Shown in pieces: positions 34,400 to 48,290 of a stretch of DNA of 64,000 bases. Position numbers and translations under genes: made by a program. A model generated the notes under the pieces. The model did no database searches. It was given only the letters and a program-made list of their open reading frames with translations, and was not told the origin of the DNA. The stretch's first letter is position 1. Each line of letters opens with the position of its first letter. Origin of the DNA: Gnetum montanum (taxonomy: Eukaryota; Streptophyta; Gnetopsida; Gnetales; Gnetaceae); NCBI GenBank assembly GCA_015680685.1, contig MNCI01022394.1, positions 64,411-128,410 of the forward strand, written 5' to 3'.

Positions 34400-35639
34400 T
34401 ATAATCCACAATCGTATCCATGCAACACCCTCATTTACATTGAACCCATATAAAAGCAAACAAACTAGCCATTATGAAATCTACCCCTTGAATTTAAGGG
34501 AATCAAGTTGGGGTTAGGTTCAAAGGGTAATCTAGAGGTCATTTCACTTAGGAGGGAATCTCTTGTTGGTCAATTCTCATTGAACAAGGTAACATAGGTG
34601 CATTAGTAGTGGAACCACACCATGCAAAGAATTATTAACTTCTTGTTATTGGTTAACAGAAAATGATAAGAAACCCATGAAATCATAATTACACTCAAGC
34701 AAGTAGAAACATACAAAGAGTATTGAATCACCTTAAAGGCACAACCTTCACAAACTTTTGAATCTTTTTCAAGTTTGAAAACTACCAAGGTTTCAAGTTC
34801 ATTAAAGTTTCATTAATGAAAAAGGGACATCATGCTCCCAAAACTAGAAAGATCATAGAGTTTTTGGATGGGTGGATGATATGGACTCATTCCCTATTCC
34901 ATGACAAAGGAATTCTTTCTTAGTTATCAATCATAAAAATTCAAAAATAGATACCAAACATTAATAATCAGAGACATTAAATACAAACCACCATTAGTAA
35001 ATAACTATAGCATCACTTTGTTTTGATGGAAGCAAAGAATTTTATTAGAAAATAAGAACAAAAATTCATACCAAAATAAATTAAAATATAAAAAAAATTT
35101 AAAGTATTCACAAAAGTCAAAATGTACTAATGATGTTGTAAAACAAAAATTGGAAAAATAACAAAGTGTAAAACAAAAAGGTATAAAATAAAGAAAGTGT
35201 AAAATAAAAAGGTAGAAAAACTAAGGAGCCACTTTAATAATTAGCATAGATGATCATCTTCCCCATGATTGAGTTAAAAGGAGGATATCTGAAAATTTGA
35301 GCAAGGTCATCCATCAAAGAAGGTGTTGCTTCCACATGCTTGCTTAGGCTTATGGAAAGGTTTTACTTGTTGTATGTTCACTAACTACTTTTATTTCAAT
35401 CTTTTACTTTTGTAGATCAACATGGCCCTTGAATGAAAGGCTTCATAAATGATATAAGACCCTTCCCACAACATTTGAAACTTAGTCTTTTGAGGTACAT
35501 GTGTGGGGTTCTAGTAAAGGACCTTATCTCCAGGTTGAAATTTAACTTTGCTTATCCTAAGATCATGACATTTTTTGTTGAATCCCTTATGTACTTTATT
35601 CAAGGACAAGGTTGATCCATCTCTTTCTTTGTGCTAGGC

Positions 35640-36320
35640 TTAGGTCAAGATCCAAGTTAGAGGTTGTTGAAAGTGTATAGAGCTTAGATTGAATAAGAAA
35701 AGTTGGTAATTATTTATACACCAGCTCATAGGAAGAGTAGCCTATAGGGAGGTTTTCATGTTGAGTGATATGCGCAAAGGGCATTGTTAAGTTTTGTGCT
35801 CCAATCTCTCCTATATTTGCTTATTATTCTTGTTAAGATTTTTGTGATCTCAATATTGGTGACTTCAGCTTGACCATTGGCTTGTAAAATGAGTACCATT
35901 ATTAGAAATCAATGCATGTGACATCCTAAACCTATTTAAAACATTTTTTTGTACAAACTGAATAGCTATAGAAGATGTATAGTCAATGATAGCTACTGCT
36001 TCTACCCATTTGGTGCAATAGTTTGCTAGAATGATTATGTATGTCTTTCCATTTGACATGGGTGTGATGGAACCCCTAAAGTTAATGCCTTAGATGTTGA
36101 AGGGTTCTAGTGGTTGGATCCACTACTGAGGTTTCTCCATATGAGTCATCATTCCACCATCACATTGGCAACATTCACAAGTGTGGATGAATTGGTGATA
36201 ATCCCTAAAAAGTGTCAGCCAATAATACCCTACCATCAAGATCTTAATGGCTATGTGTCTTCTTGCATAGTGGCCCCCATAAGGACTTTCATGAATATGT
36301 TAGAGAATGCATAGTTGATC
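35640..36320 (-). pseudogene. Integrase of element E
   Basis: An open stretch at 35865-36059 reads MSNGKTYIIILANYCTKWVE then SHALISNNGTHFTSQW. Upstream at about 36130-36180 is CECCQCDGG, part of the zinc-binding region. The second catalytic Asp is replaced (family: ISDNGTHF; here ISNNGTHF). There are many stops and frame changes. The equivalent of F is at 44900-45800. Confidence 0.75.
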
Positions 36321-36559
36321 AGCATTAGGGATAGACCAACAAACTAAGCCATTGGTGCACACCTTCTAAAGGTGTCTATTAATTTCCATGAAGCATTTTA
36401 CCTAGTCAAGAAACTGTTGTTTCTTCCTATGGTGCAACTCTTGTTGCTTCTCTTATGTGAGAAGGTAGGTGAGAATGCCATTGTACTAGTTAGGCTCATT
36501 AGGCATTTGTTTAGTTATAGCCCCTCTAAAAATAAGTTCATTAAGAAGTTGATCAAATA

Positions 36560-37880
36560 ATGAGCTCTCGTTCTCTTTGTTGTCCCATGGTAACTGAGAT
36601 AAGTGGTTTGCAACGATGTTCTTAGTTCCCTTTTAATCTATCATTGTCAAATTAAATTCCTATAAGATTAGAAGAAACCATATTATATAAGGTCTCACCA
36701 TTGGTTTGTTCATTAGGAACCATATTGCATTGTGGTTAGTGTGCACAAACAACTTGTATCTAAAGACATAATGCCTAAACTTTTCCAAGGCAAACACCAC
36801 GATCATCAATTCTTTTTCTATTGTGGTGTAGTTCAGCTACACCCCCACAATACTTCGACTCATGTAGTGGATGTAGTAAGAACATTTTTTATCATCCATC
36901 TATGTGAGCACAACTCCCAATATATAATTTGATGCATCCATCATGATGTGGAAAGGTTTGGACAAATTAAGTGCTCATAGAATTAGAGTTTCTACAAGTT
37001 TATTCTTAAGGTGCTAGAATGCATTCTTATATTTCTTAGTCTATATGAAAAAAACATCCTTTCTTATTAGATCCACCAATGGTTTGGAAATCTTGGAGAA
37101 ATTCTCTATGAAGCATTGGTAATAGCCAATGTGACCACGGAATGATTGGACACCTTTAACATTTTTTGGTTGGTGGGTAATTCCTTTGATGACCCTAATC
37201 TTTTCAAGGTCTACCTTAATCACTTTTTTAGATATTCTATGCTCCAAAATAGTGGCTTCATGGACCATCAGATGTCTTTTCTACTAGTTTTGCCAAAGGC
37301 TTTTTTTACACACCTTTTTGACACTTGCTTAAGGTAGTTTAGGGCTTGCTCAAATGTAGCCCCATAGGTGGAACAGTCATCCATGAAGACTTCCATCACA
37401 CTATTGATATGTTATTGAAATATGCTCATGACAAGGTGTTGGAAGGTGGTAGGATCATTGCATAGACCAAATGGCATTTTGCAATATGCAAAATTCCTCA
37501 AGGGACTCGTGAACGTAGTCTTGGCTTGATCCTTGGGTGCAATCTAAATTTTGTTATAGCCACTATAACCATATAGAAAGCTGTAGTAGCAATGCACAAA
37601 AATGGTGTCCAACACCTAGTTCATAATTGGCAATCGAAAACGATCTTTTTAAATTAGCATGTTTAATAGACTGAAGTTAATAAAAACCCTCCATTTGTCA
37701 CCTTTATTTGGAACTATCACAAGTGGGCTAACCCACATACTATCTGCAATGTGATAGATGAATCCCACCTTGAGCAATTCTTCAATCTCCTCATTCATGA
37801 TATGCCCAAGTTTGGGATTCAATTGTTATTGCAGCTACATTTTTGGCTTTATGGAAGGATTTGTATAGATGTGGTGCTAG
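36560..37880 (-). pseudogene. RT and RNase H of element E
   Basis: Recognisable RT pieces on the minus strand are EEIEELLKVGFIYHIADSMW near 37780, SGYNKI near 37575, MPFGLCNDPTTFQ near 37465, the active site EVFMDDCSTYG near 37390, and RGHIGYYQCFIENFSKISKP at 37041-37268. RNase H follows with FHIMMDASNYILGVVL and the R-H-Y motif FRHYVFRYKLFVHTNHNAI at about 36730-36940. Stops are scattered, but most of the region stays in readable order. Confidence 0.82.
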
Positions 37881-38482
37881 CATATCCTAGGATCAATCTA
37901 AGTGAGTTTAGGATATGACCAATCAAAGGCTATTAGCCACTTGTTGATCACCTTGAACAACTTTTCCTTTTACTCAAGAGAAAGGTTGGCATTGATTATC
38001 ACCAACTTTCCATTATTCAAAAAATCATGTTTCACATTGGTAGGTAGAATTTTCAATTCTAGTGATACTATTCAAAGTTCTTAGGGATTTCCAGCTCTTC
38101 TTGATAAGTGTTATTAAGTTCATTAGATGGTTGCCAGTGGATGTGATTCACCTTGTTTATGCCTTCAACATAGGCACTTGTTAGGCTCTTAGTTGGTTCC
38201 ATGCAAAGTGTTGAGCTATTATCAAGATTAGCTATTAGCCACTAGGTGCCTTCCTGTTTTTTTGAGCCTTTGAATTTTAGACACATTTTCATACTACCTA
38301 CATGATGTGATTTTTGTGCTTTTTAAAAGTCATAATTTTTGCATGAAATTGCACCCTATGTCACTGTACATGACGCATGAAACTCTCTTCTTCTCCATTT
38401 TATCAAATGCATTTTCCTTGAAAATCTCCAAGGAGAGGTCTTTGATTTCCAATTGTGCATCAATAGTAATTAGAAAAGCCCT

Positions 38483-38890
38483 TCACATGATGATTGGGAA
38501 ATCTCCCTTGTAGTTATCAACATGAATCACTAGGAAGTTAGTAGAATAGGACCACCCATAGATAGTAGTCAAAATGTCTTCAACTAGTCCTAAGGAAATA
38601 GTGATGGATTGATTTGCCAAATCAAGACAAATGTTGCTCTTTTTGAGTGGAGGTAGGTTCCAAGCTTTGTACATATCATGAGAAATAAAATTTACACTAG
38701 AACCTAAGTCCAAAAGAGCCTTTGAAGGTTCATTCGTTGAAATTTGCAAATAGATGAGGAGATTTCTAAGATTAGATAGTTTCCTAGGAGGGTGACTAAC
38801 CTTTATCCAATCAATGACAACATGGGTTAACATCACAATATGCACTTTGGGAGGCATTTGGTTTGAAGGGTTATCAAATGTCAATGACAC
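38483..38890 (-). pseudogene. Protease of element E
   Basis: The 135-codon open stretch contains PSKALLDLGSSVNFISHDMY, the active-site region where Athila proteases read DSGAS or DLGAS, then IILGLVEDI-like residues (ISLGLVEDILTTIYG) and DFPIIM near the end. The Ala after Gly is Ser here. The matching part of F is at 47750-48269. Confidence 0.78.
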
Positions 38891-40795
38891 ATAGAATTAG
38901 GGAGAATTAGGATGATTAGCTGCTTATGGTTATGAAGGATTTGTAGGACTATTGGTTAAGAAGAATGGTCTTTTTTGGAATTTACTCTCTAAATTATTCA
39001 GTTGAGGAGTTGATTATAAGTTAATAGCCCTTGTGGCATTACATTGTTGCAACTAGAATAAAATTTCATCCTATATTGATGGAGCATGTGGGATAGGTGC
39101 AGAAAGATGAAGAGGATGATATGGATATGGGGATTACCTTCTTGGAGATGGAGATTGAGCTCTGTACTAATCACAAGGGTATTAGTGATGCTAGAATGAG
39201 GCATGACTAGAAAATTCAGGTAGAGAAATGGGCTATTAAACATAGTGCCCATATGGATCTTGCTGTTAGTAAAGGTACTATTGCCTTGGTGGTGGCATCC
39301 CCACAATTGCGAGTGCTACCATTGTTAATGCTAATCATAAGGTTGTGGTGGAGCTCGACTTGGATAGTAGGCTTATTATTGGTGGAACTACCTAGGATTG
39401 CATTGGGGATAAGAAAATCTCCTAGGTGCTTGCCTCCTTACTAGCCTAAGATCTTGAGCGTACACCATAGACTCCTACAAGTGTGACATAACATGGAAAA
39501 ATCCCATAGGATGTTCAAATTGGTAGATGTCACACCCATGATCATTATCTAATTAAGAGTCCACAACCTTCTCTATAATAGCAACTTCTCCCTTAGCCCT
39601 TTGGTGGGCATGTTCAGCTTTATTCCTTTTCTTGAGATCAGTATCACTACCATGCTCTTTGGATTCTTCTACTACTTTCAGAGTAGTTTGGAATTTTTTA
39701 TTCAAAGAGTCCCACATCTTGTCCACCTTAGCTAGAATTTTAGAAATATATTTTTGAAACATTAAGGTTTTTTGATGCACCACATCATCAAGAGGTGTCT
39801 CCTTGTCATCACAAAACCAAAGCTCCCTATTGTAGATGTAATGATCCTGGTTATACTCTTTTGAACTATCTCTTTCCTCAACTCTCCTTGTTCCTTGGAA
39901 ACCTGCTCAATTAGCCTTTGGATCTGATAGGTCTTTAATTCTAAAGGTCTCTCTTGGGCATAGATCCCAAGAGTTCTCCTTATTTCAAATGAGAGTCCAT
40001 CTAAGATATGATGAAGCTACTCTTTTTGAGAATAACCATGGTTAGGACAGTGATGCAAAAGAAAATAGTATCTACTCATGGTTGCATCCAAGGGCTCATG
40101 TGTTTCCTATTTTTAACCTTGGATCTACTTTCTCAAATTCAACACTTAAGAGTATATTTAATACTTATAATTGAAGAGCTCAAGCATTGTACTTCATCAA
40201 TGGATTAATTCAGGCTCTAAGGACCACTACTAACTTTAAGCATCTTTAATTAACATTCTTGGAAATAAATTTAATTTTTTCCATTCATTTTTGATCTTCT
40301 ACAAGGCACAAGCATCATGAAAGGCTTGAAGATGGTTTTCCAGATCTGAATTATATCCCCCCTCAAATTTGGGGACATTATTCATATCTAATTATTTGAT
40401 TTGACTATCTTTCACATGCCTCATTAGAATTTTCATTGCCTCTACAATGTTTAGCATATTTCAAGTTGCAAGCAAAGGCTCATCATAGTCATGGTGATCT
40501 CTGTAGTGGCCGTGATGTCTATGATGCCTTTTTTCATAAGAGTGTGGTGCAGCATCACAAGAACTAATTGATTGGGTGGTAACACAATGTTGCCCTCCAT
40601 GTCTCTCCATCATAGTTGTTCATCGTGATGTAGGATGAAGGTGAAATCAGGCACATACTCATTGGGATGAGTATATACCACATGAAAGTATTGGGGCACT
40701 AGCTATCTTAACCCTTCACATCTTTGTTGATTGGATGTGCACTCAAATAGTAATTGAGAATCAACCTTATGAGAAGAAGAGATTTTAGGTTCTTG
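38891..40795 (-). pseudogene. gag of element E
   Basis: It aligns with the gag of D and F. A nucleocapsid-like piece reads CHHQGNSTFTNSKIHMGT near 39270, matching D (CYHQGSSILTNNLIHMGT). The Lys/Glu-rich open stretch 39553-39783 has a heptad-like look. The N-terminal ATG seen in D is lost here (GAGATTTTAG in place of GACATTTTGG, near 40780). Confidence 0.7.
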
Positions 40796-40910
40796 ATAAA
40801 AGTGTGCTTGTAGTATATTTAATTAGCTTGATGATTTAGCATTAATAGGCTTGTTACAATGATATTGAATAACTTTACTGAGTTCTAGATCGTGCACAAA
40901 TCTAACAAAA

Positions 40911-41706
40911 CTCCCTTGCAATGGTGCCAATGATGAATAGTGAGTAGTTCCTACACCCAACCATACAAATCACTAGTGTTCACTAAGTGATTCAGTTGAA
41001 TTCTATAGACTTTAGCTCTCTAAGTACACTAATTCCCAAGAAGTGAATCTAATTATTACAATCATTATCTTCTCAATTCTACTTGTGAAGTGCAAGTGTA
41101 TGGTTAAGTGTAACTGAGACATCTAATTTTTATCATTCTATCTTTTATATATTTAATTGCCTAAGTGCCTAATATTTATCAACTACTAACGTAAGCAGCT
41201 AGTCCAACTTTCTATATACATCTTGGACATGTTTCAAGGTCACTAGATTACTAAGCATTAGATACTACTAGGGTTACCAAGTATTAACATATTCTTGAAG
41301 TGGTCGTACTTATGTTTTCTATTTAACAAATATTATTCACTTGGCTAAAATTCATTAAAATAAATTCCATGAATATTAAATGCATATTCTAAGTGATCCA
41401 AGATTTGACTAAAAAAGCTTGTCTTTACTGTTGTTCACATTGACATGCTCAAGTACATCAGTGTTTGAATAAAGATTCATACACTTCTTTGACTTATATT
41501 GTGGGAAGTCAAAAAGTATTGTAACTCTCAAAAGGAAAAAATGCAAGAGCTTTACTACAACTATTTAATGAAATGTTAGATCTATGCATCCAAGTGTTAT
41601 ATTTATAGGTCAACACACATCCCATGATATTGGACATTTGATAATGTAGCTTGGGTTATGATATTGGGGATCTGATATTGGAGTCCAAGTGAAACATGAT
41701 TCATCA
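40911..41706 (-). repeat. PBS and 5' LTR of element E
   Basis: The PBS (40911-40930) reads TTGGCACCATTGCAAGGGAG on the minus strand, the best preserved of the three Athila-like sites. The LTR (40931-41706) starts TGATGAATAGTGAGTAG and ends GATTCATCA. Confidence 0.78.
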
Positions 41707-41710
41707 ATAT

Positions 41711-42372
41711 GGTTAAATGGCATTGAGGTACATGAATTTGTATCATTTTATATTTTATGAATTTAATTACCTAAGTGCCAAAAATAAAGTGATTGAATTT
41801 TTAATTAACTAGTAACTAACTAATATTTATCTACCCTTAACATAAGCATTTGGTCCCACTTTCCATACACATCCTGAACACATTTTAATGTCACTAGGTT
41901 ACCACGTGTTAAGTGCTACTAATATTATCGAGCGTTAATGTATGCTTGAAGTGGTTGTACTTATGTTTGCTATTTAGATGATATTAATTACTTGGTTAAA
42001 ATGCATCAAAGTAAATTATGTGAATATTAAAAGCATAAAGAAACATTAATCTATTTTAAGTGTTGAAAGGTTTGATCAGAAAAGGTCATCTTTATTGTTG
42101 TTCACATTGAGGTGCTCAGGTACATTAGCATTCAAATAAAGATCCATATACTTCTTTAACTCATACTATAGACACTTAGAAAATATTCTAACTCTCAAAA
42201 GAAAAAACTACAAGAGGTTTACTACAACTATTAAATAAGATGATCGGTCCATGCACCTAAGTATTGTATTTATAGGCTGATAGACATCCTATGATATTGG
42301 GCATTTGATAATGTAGCTTGGTTTCTGATATTAAAGATTCAATATCAGGGCCCAAGTGGAAATGATTCATCA
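41711..42372 (-). repeat. Partial LTR abutting the 5' LTR of E; probable 3' LTR of F
   Basis: It aligns with the right-hand part of the E LTR (for example 41723-41800 with 41101-41170, and 42270-42372 with 41605-41706) and ends GATTCATCA at 42372. It lacks the first third. Its position, immediately left of the F internal region, fits a 3' LTR of F truncated at the E border. Confidence 0.7.
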
Positions 42373-44849
42373 TACCCCCATGATTGAATAAAAATTCATC
42401 CTCGAGTAAACAAAAGAAGGAACAAGTTCTTTACAAAATATTGGGAAGTTTTGGGATTATTAACTACCTAACAAATAAAAAATTGACTTAGACCAAACAA
42501 ACAGATCCTAACTGCCCAACTGTATGGATTTAAATTATTTTATAAAATTTGGTGTTCATGACAACAAAATTGAACACCTTGCTAAAAAATGACATTTAAA
42601 CCTTTCCTGTAGCTTGAAAATGAGGGAGAAGATCAAATAGTTCAATTGCCTAGGCTTCTACTAACTACTCCTAGGGTCGTTCAGGTTGTTAGCCCCTTCC
42701 ATCTCTTAGGTCACTTGACCCTAAATTAGGCTGGTCCCACCTCCAATCTATGCTTCCCTTACTGGTGCCATTTTTAATCACAAATGAATCAAGGATTAAT
42801 GTATGATGTGTAACTTATAGCATTTAGGTACCTTTTTTATTTTGGTAGTTACACATGGTTAAGTTATGATTATGGCATATTAATTATTTGAATATTAGCT
42901 AATTTTTATGGCTACTAGAGTTCATTGGAATAGTTTAACCTCATAAATTCATGATTTTAATATTATTTTATTCATCAAACCCTTGGGGTAGCATGAAGAA
43001 TTGTTTTAAAAAAATTATGCTTTGTGGCCCCCATGATGTAGAGCTTACCTTCGGTAGAAGTAGGACTAAAAAATGAGGTAAATCAGAAAATTGGGTTGAA
43101 AGTTATGGCTCTAGAAGGTTCTAGGCTCAAAAAAATTTCAACATGAAAGATAAGGGGAAAAACAAAGAGTTTTAGCCCACATGAAGTTCATGGAGAGCTA
43201 GAAAAAAACCCATGAACACGATGAAAGGCTTGAAGAGGGTTAGATAGTTCATAACAAAAAGCATTTTTCATTAGAGATCATTGTGAAAGATTACATAATT
43301 TCATGTTACCAATGGGGTACTCAAAATATTTGATTGCAAAAATGCCTAGGGATAAAGAACTTAACTAACCAACCAAGAGGTACACAAGTGGATCCTCACC
43401 AAAGCAAGCTCATTCCCTTAATGCCCATCCATGCTTTCAAACCAAGGAGTCCATGGGCCCTATAGGTGATTAATGGATGTGGAAAGTTAAGGATCAAATC
43501 TTGTAAGAAACTACCTAAAAATTTTGATACATCAAACTAAGACATTAAATAAAAGCATGACAACTTGGTAGTGAGGTAAATTCTTGGAAGTAGTAGTGTA
43601 TAAAAGAGAAGGTGGAATGGAGTCCCAAATCATGGTTACATGAAGTCCATTATGAATTTTATAGTTAAAATGATTCTATAATTTCCATCATTAGTCTAGA
43701 TCAAAACCAACCACTTCTAGTGACTTTGCATCAATACTCTCAAACCAGTTCATCCACCTCAAGACATAGGAATGCTCTCACAAATCAATCAACATTTCTT
43801 AAAAAGAAGAAAAGAGAAGCAAGAAACGAGAAAGGGCCTTAGTTAGAGGGGACCTTCTAGCATGGATAGCATGTATTTCTCATCCCATAACTACTACTTG
43901 TAGCCCATTATTGAGTTTAAAGGATGTGTTTTGAATTCCCATCATTTTTTGAGTGTTTTATTTTTATGAGTTTTGGATGGGAAGCACATCATGCAAAAAA
44001 TTTAACTTTCTATTATTGGTTGATGTAGGAATTGTAAAAATTCCATGAAAACACTCTTGTACTTAAGAGGATAGGCAAGTATAGAGAGCATAAAATTCCT
44101 TTGAAGTCACACCCTTATCAATCCTTTTAATCTTTCTCAAGTTTGGAAATTACCAAGGTTAAAAGTTCATTAAAGTTCTTATTAAAGAAGGGATCTCATA
44201 CTTCCAAAACAATGGACATCATAGAGTTTGTCAATGGGTGGACAATGTGGAATCACTACTTATTTCATCAAAAGGAAAACATTTCATAGTTAACAATACC
44301 AAAATTAAAATATAGAACCTAGACACTAGCAATCAAATACTATTATAGTATAAACCACCATCAAAAGTGATTGCAGCTACACTAGGACCTATTGGTGATA
44401 AAGGAAAAGAAGACAGAGATAGGAAAACATGAAAAAAACAAAAACCAAAATAAAGTAAAATATAGAAGAAATTATAAAATATGTAAGAAAGAGAAAAATG
44501 TACTAATAATGTTGTAAAACAAAATAATGATGTAAAATAAAAAGGTGTAAAAATCCAAGAAGGTGCAAAACAAAAAAGTGTAAAAGTGGAGAAGCCACCT
44601 TGTATGATTAGCATGGATGGTCATCTTCCCAAAAATTGAGTTAGAAAGAGGAGATCTGAAATATCGAGCATGCTTGTTCATTTGAGGAGATCTTGTTGTC
44701 ACTGGCTTGCTTTGTCTCATGGAAAGGTTGTACTTATTGCACATTCAGCAAAAGTTTCTTGTTTGGGCTTTTAGGTTTGTGGATCAACATGATACCAAAA
44801 GGAAAGGTTTCATAGATGATGTAAGGTCCTTCCCACAACATTTAGAGCT

Positions 44850-47300
44850 TAGTTCTTTGTGGCACATGTGTAAGGTTCCAGTAGAGGATATTATCTGTTG
44901 GTTGAAATCTTACCTTCCTAATTTTGAGGTCATGGCATTTCTTGTTGAATGCCTTATGCACTTCATTCAAGGATAGGACACCAATCGATTCTTATCTAGC
45001 ACATTAAGGTTTATCAATCATTATTTCTATGATAAGTTAAGGTCAAGATCAAGGTCAAGGTCACAAGCTATTGAAAGTGTATAAAGATCAAATTGAATAG
45101 GAAGAGTTGGAAATTTTTCGTACACTAGCTCATAGGGCGAATAGCCTATAGAGAGTTTTCAAGTAAAGTGGTAGGTCCATAGGGCATCATTAAGTTTAGT
45201 GCTCTAGTCTCTTCTATATTTTCTAACTGTTCTTGTTAAGATCTTAGTGATTTCCCTATTGGTAACCTCAGCTTGACCATTGGCTTGGGGGTGATAGGGT
45301 GTTTTTAGTTTATGTTCCACCCCTAAGAATTGCATGAGTTTTCAAAAGGTAGTAGCTATAAAATGGGTACCATTATTAGAAAGTAATGCACATGGCACCC
45401 CAAACTTGTTTACAACATTTTGTTGTACAAACTAAGTAGTTTTGAAAGATGTATAATCGATGATGGTTACTATTTTTTCCCATTTGGTGCAATAGTCAAT
45501 CATGATGATTATGTACACCTTTCCATTTAACATGGGTGTGATGAAACCCATGAAGTTAATGTTCTAGATATCAAAGGATTCTAATGGTTTGATCCATGAT
45601 TAAGGACCCTTCATATGAGTAGTCATTTCACTATCATGTTGGTAGTGTTCACAAGATCAAATGAATTGGTGAGAATCCTTGAAAAATATCTACCAATAAT
45701 ACCCTACCGTTAGGATCTTAATGTTTGTGCATATCTTTGCAGAGTGGATCCCACAAGAACCCTTGTGAGCATCTTGGAGAACATGCAATTGATTAGCATT
45801 AGGGACACAACAATGAACCAAGGCATTGGTGCATACCTTGTATATGTATCCTTTGATATCTATGAAGCACTTGCCCTGATGAAGAAATTATTGTTTCTTC
45901 CTAGGGTCCAACTCTTGTGGAATCTCTTGAGTGAGAAGATAGGTGAGAATGGCATCATACAAGTTTAGCTCATTAGGCATTTATTTAGTTATAGCCCTAG
46001 TATAGAGGAGTTCATTAGAAAATTGATCAAACAATCAGCTCTCCTTCTCTATATTGTCCCATCGCAATTGAGACAAGTGGTCTGCAACCACATTCTCAAT
46101 TTCCTTTCGATCTATCATTGTAAAATTAAATTCTTGTAAGATCACAAGCCATCGTATGATACAAGGACTCACCATTGGTTTGTTCATCAGAAACTAAATT
46201 GCACTATGGTTAGTATGCACAAACACCTTGCATTCAAGCACATAGTGCTTGAACATCTCCAAGGTAAACACCACCACCATTAATTTCTTCTTTGTTGTGG
46301 TGTAGTTCAGCTATGCAGCCACAACGTTTTGGCTCATGTAGTGGATGTAGTAAGGATATTTTTGATCATCGAACTACATGAACATGGCTCCCAAGGCATA
46401 ATTTGATGCATTTATAATGATGTGGAATAGTGTAGACCAATCAAGGGCTCGTATAATTGGAGTTTCTACAAGCTTCTGCTTGAGGTTCTGGAATGCATTA
46501 TCACATTCCTAAGTCTAGACAAATGAAACATCCTTCTTTGTTAGCTCCACCAATAGTTTGGTGATCTTAGATAAATTCTCTATGAAGTGCTGGTAGTAGC
46601 CAGTGTAACTAAGGAATGATCAAACATCTATAATAGTATCTAGTTGGCAGGTAATTTCTTGGATGACCCTAATCTTTTTAGCATCCACCTCAATCCCTTT
46701 TTTAGATATTTTATGCCACAAAACAATGCCTTCCTAGATCATTAGATGGATTTTTTGCTAGTTAAGCCAAATATTTGTTTCAACACACCTTTGCAACACC
46801 TACTCAAGGTTGTCCAGGGCTTGCTCAAATGTAGCCCCATAGGTGTAGAAGTCATTCATAAAGACTTCCACATTGCTATTGATCTATTATTGAAAGATGC
46901 TTAGGACAAGGCATTGAAAGGTGGTAGGAGCATTACATAAACCAAATGGCATCTTCCAGTATGTAAATTTTTCCTAGGAACTTGTAAATGTTATCTTGGC
47001 CTGATCCTTAGGTGCAATCTAAATTTGGCTATAGCCATTATAACCATCCAAAAATATATAGTAGCAATGATCAAAAATGATGTTCAACACTTGGTCCACA
47101 AATGGCAATATAAATTGACACTTGTAAGTTTCCATGTTCAATAGCCTAAAGTTAATACATACTCTCCATTTTCCATATTTTTTAGCACTATCACAAGTGG
47201 GCTAACCCACTCACTATCTACAATGGGATAGATAATTCTTACCTTGAAGAGTTGTTCAATATCCTTCTTGATGATCTACTTAAGTTTGGGATTCAACTGT
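44850..47300 (-). pseudogene. RT, RNase H and integrase of element F
   Basis: The region aligns with 35450-37880 of element E. Integrase lies at about 44900-45800, RNase H at about 46050-46450 and RT at about 46450-47300. No frame longer than about 90 codons survives, so the assignment rests mainly on DNA similarity to E and on the conserved order. Confidence 0.72.
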
Positions 47301-47302
47301 TG

Positions 47303-48290
47303 CTATGGATACCTTTTTAGCTTTATGGAAGGATCTATATAAATGCGGTGCTGGAATATCCTAAGATCAATCCCAATGAGTTTAGGACATGACCAAGTAA
47401 ATACTATTGGACACTTGTTAACCACCTTCAATAGCTTTTCCTTTTGCTCATGAGCAAGGTTGGTGTTGATTATCACCAACTTTCTATTATTCAGAAAAGA
47501 ATATTCTAGGTTGATCGTTAGAGTTTTCAACTCTAGGAGATCATTTTCAAGTTCTCAAGGATTTTCAACTCTCCCTAATAAGTGTCATTAGGTTCATCGA
47601 AGAGTTGATAATGGCTCTACTTCATCTTGTACATGCCTTCAACATAGGTACTTGTCCATGGTTGTTGCATATAGAAACTTCTGAATTTTAGATACATCTG
47701 CATACTATTTGCATGCTATGATAGATGTACCTTATATAGATCATAATTTCTACATGTAGCTGCACCCTAAGTCACTATATTCAATGCATGGAACTCTCTT
47801 CTTCTCTATCTTCTTGAATAAATTTTCCTTTGAAATGTCTAAAGAGAGGTCTCTAATTCCCAACCATGCATCAATAGTGCTTAGCCATGCCCATCCCATG
47901 ATGATTAGGAAGTCCCCCTTGTAGTTATCAACATGAATCACTAGGAAGTCAGTAGGATAGAACCACCCACAAATAGTAGTCACAATGTCTTCCACTAGTC
48001 CTAAGGAAATAATGATGTATTAATTTTACAACTCAAGATAAATGTTGTGTTTTTTTGAGTGGAGGTATGTTCTAGGCTTTGTACATCTCATGGGAAATCA
48101 AATTTACACCAAACCCTAAATCTAGAAGAGCCATGGAAGGTTCATTCCTAACGATTTGCAAATAGATGAGGGGACTCTTAGGATCAAATAGCTTCCTAGG
48201 AAGGTGGCCAACTTTTATCCAATCCATGACAACATGGATTAACATCATGGTATGCACCTTGGAAGGCATTTTGTTTAAAGGGTTTTTGAA
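47303..48290 (-). pseudogene. Protease region of element F
   Basis: The stretch 48072-48269 reads PSMALLDLGFGVNLISHEMY, and 47750-47995 continues with MEDIVTTICGWFYPTDFLVI and IIMGWAWL. These match the protease of E. Between protease and RT, 47303-47530 is an open stretch with KLVIINTNLAHEQKEKLLKV and IDLRIFQHRIYID, the linker into RT of the Athila group. Confidence 0.75.

Larger units (their letters stand above)
34400..41706 (-). mobile_element. Element E: Athila-like Ty3/gypsy
   Basis: The order on the minus strand is LTR (40931-41706), PBS (40911-40930), gag, protease, RT, RNase H, integrase, and a 3' region down to about 34400. That 3' region is shared with element F: 34600-35300 aligns with 43980-44650. 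A single RNase H and the active-site form FMDD point to the Athila lineage. No 3' LTR was recognised on its left side. Confidence 0.8.

Noticed and set aside
44333-44614. 93-codon Phe-rich open frame (minus)
   Set aside because: Low-complexity peptide from A/T-rich DNA in the 3' region of element F, with the same DNA present in element E without this frame.
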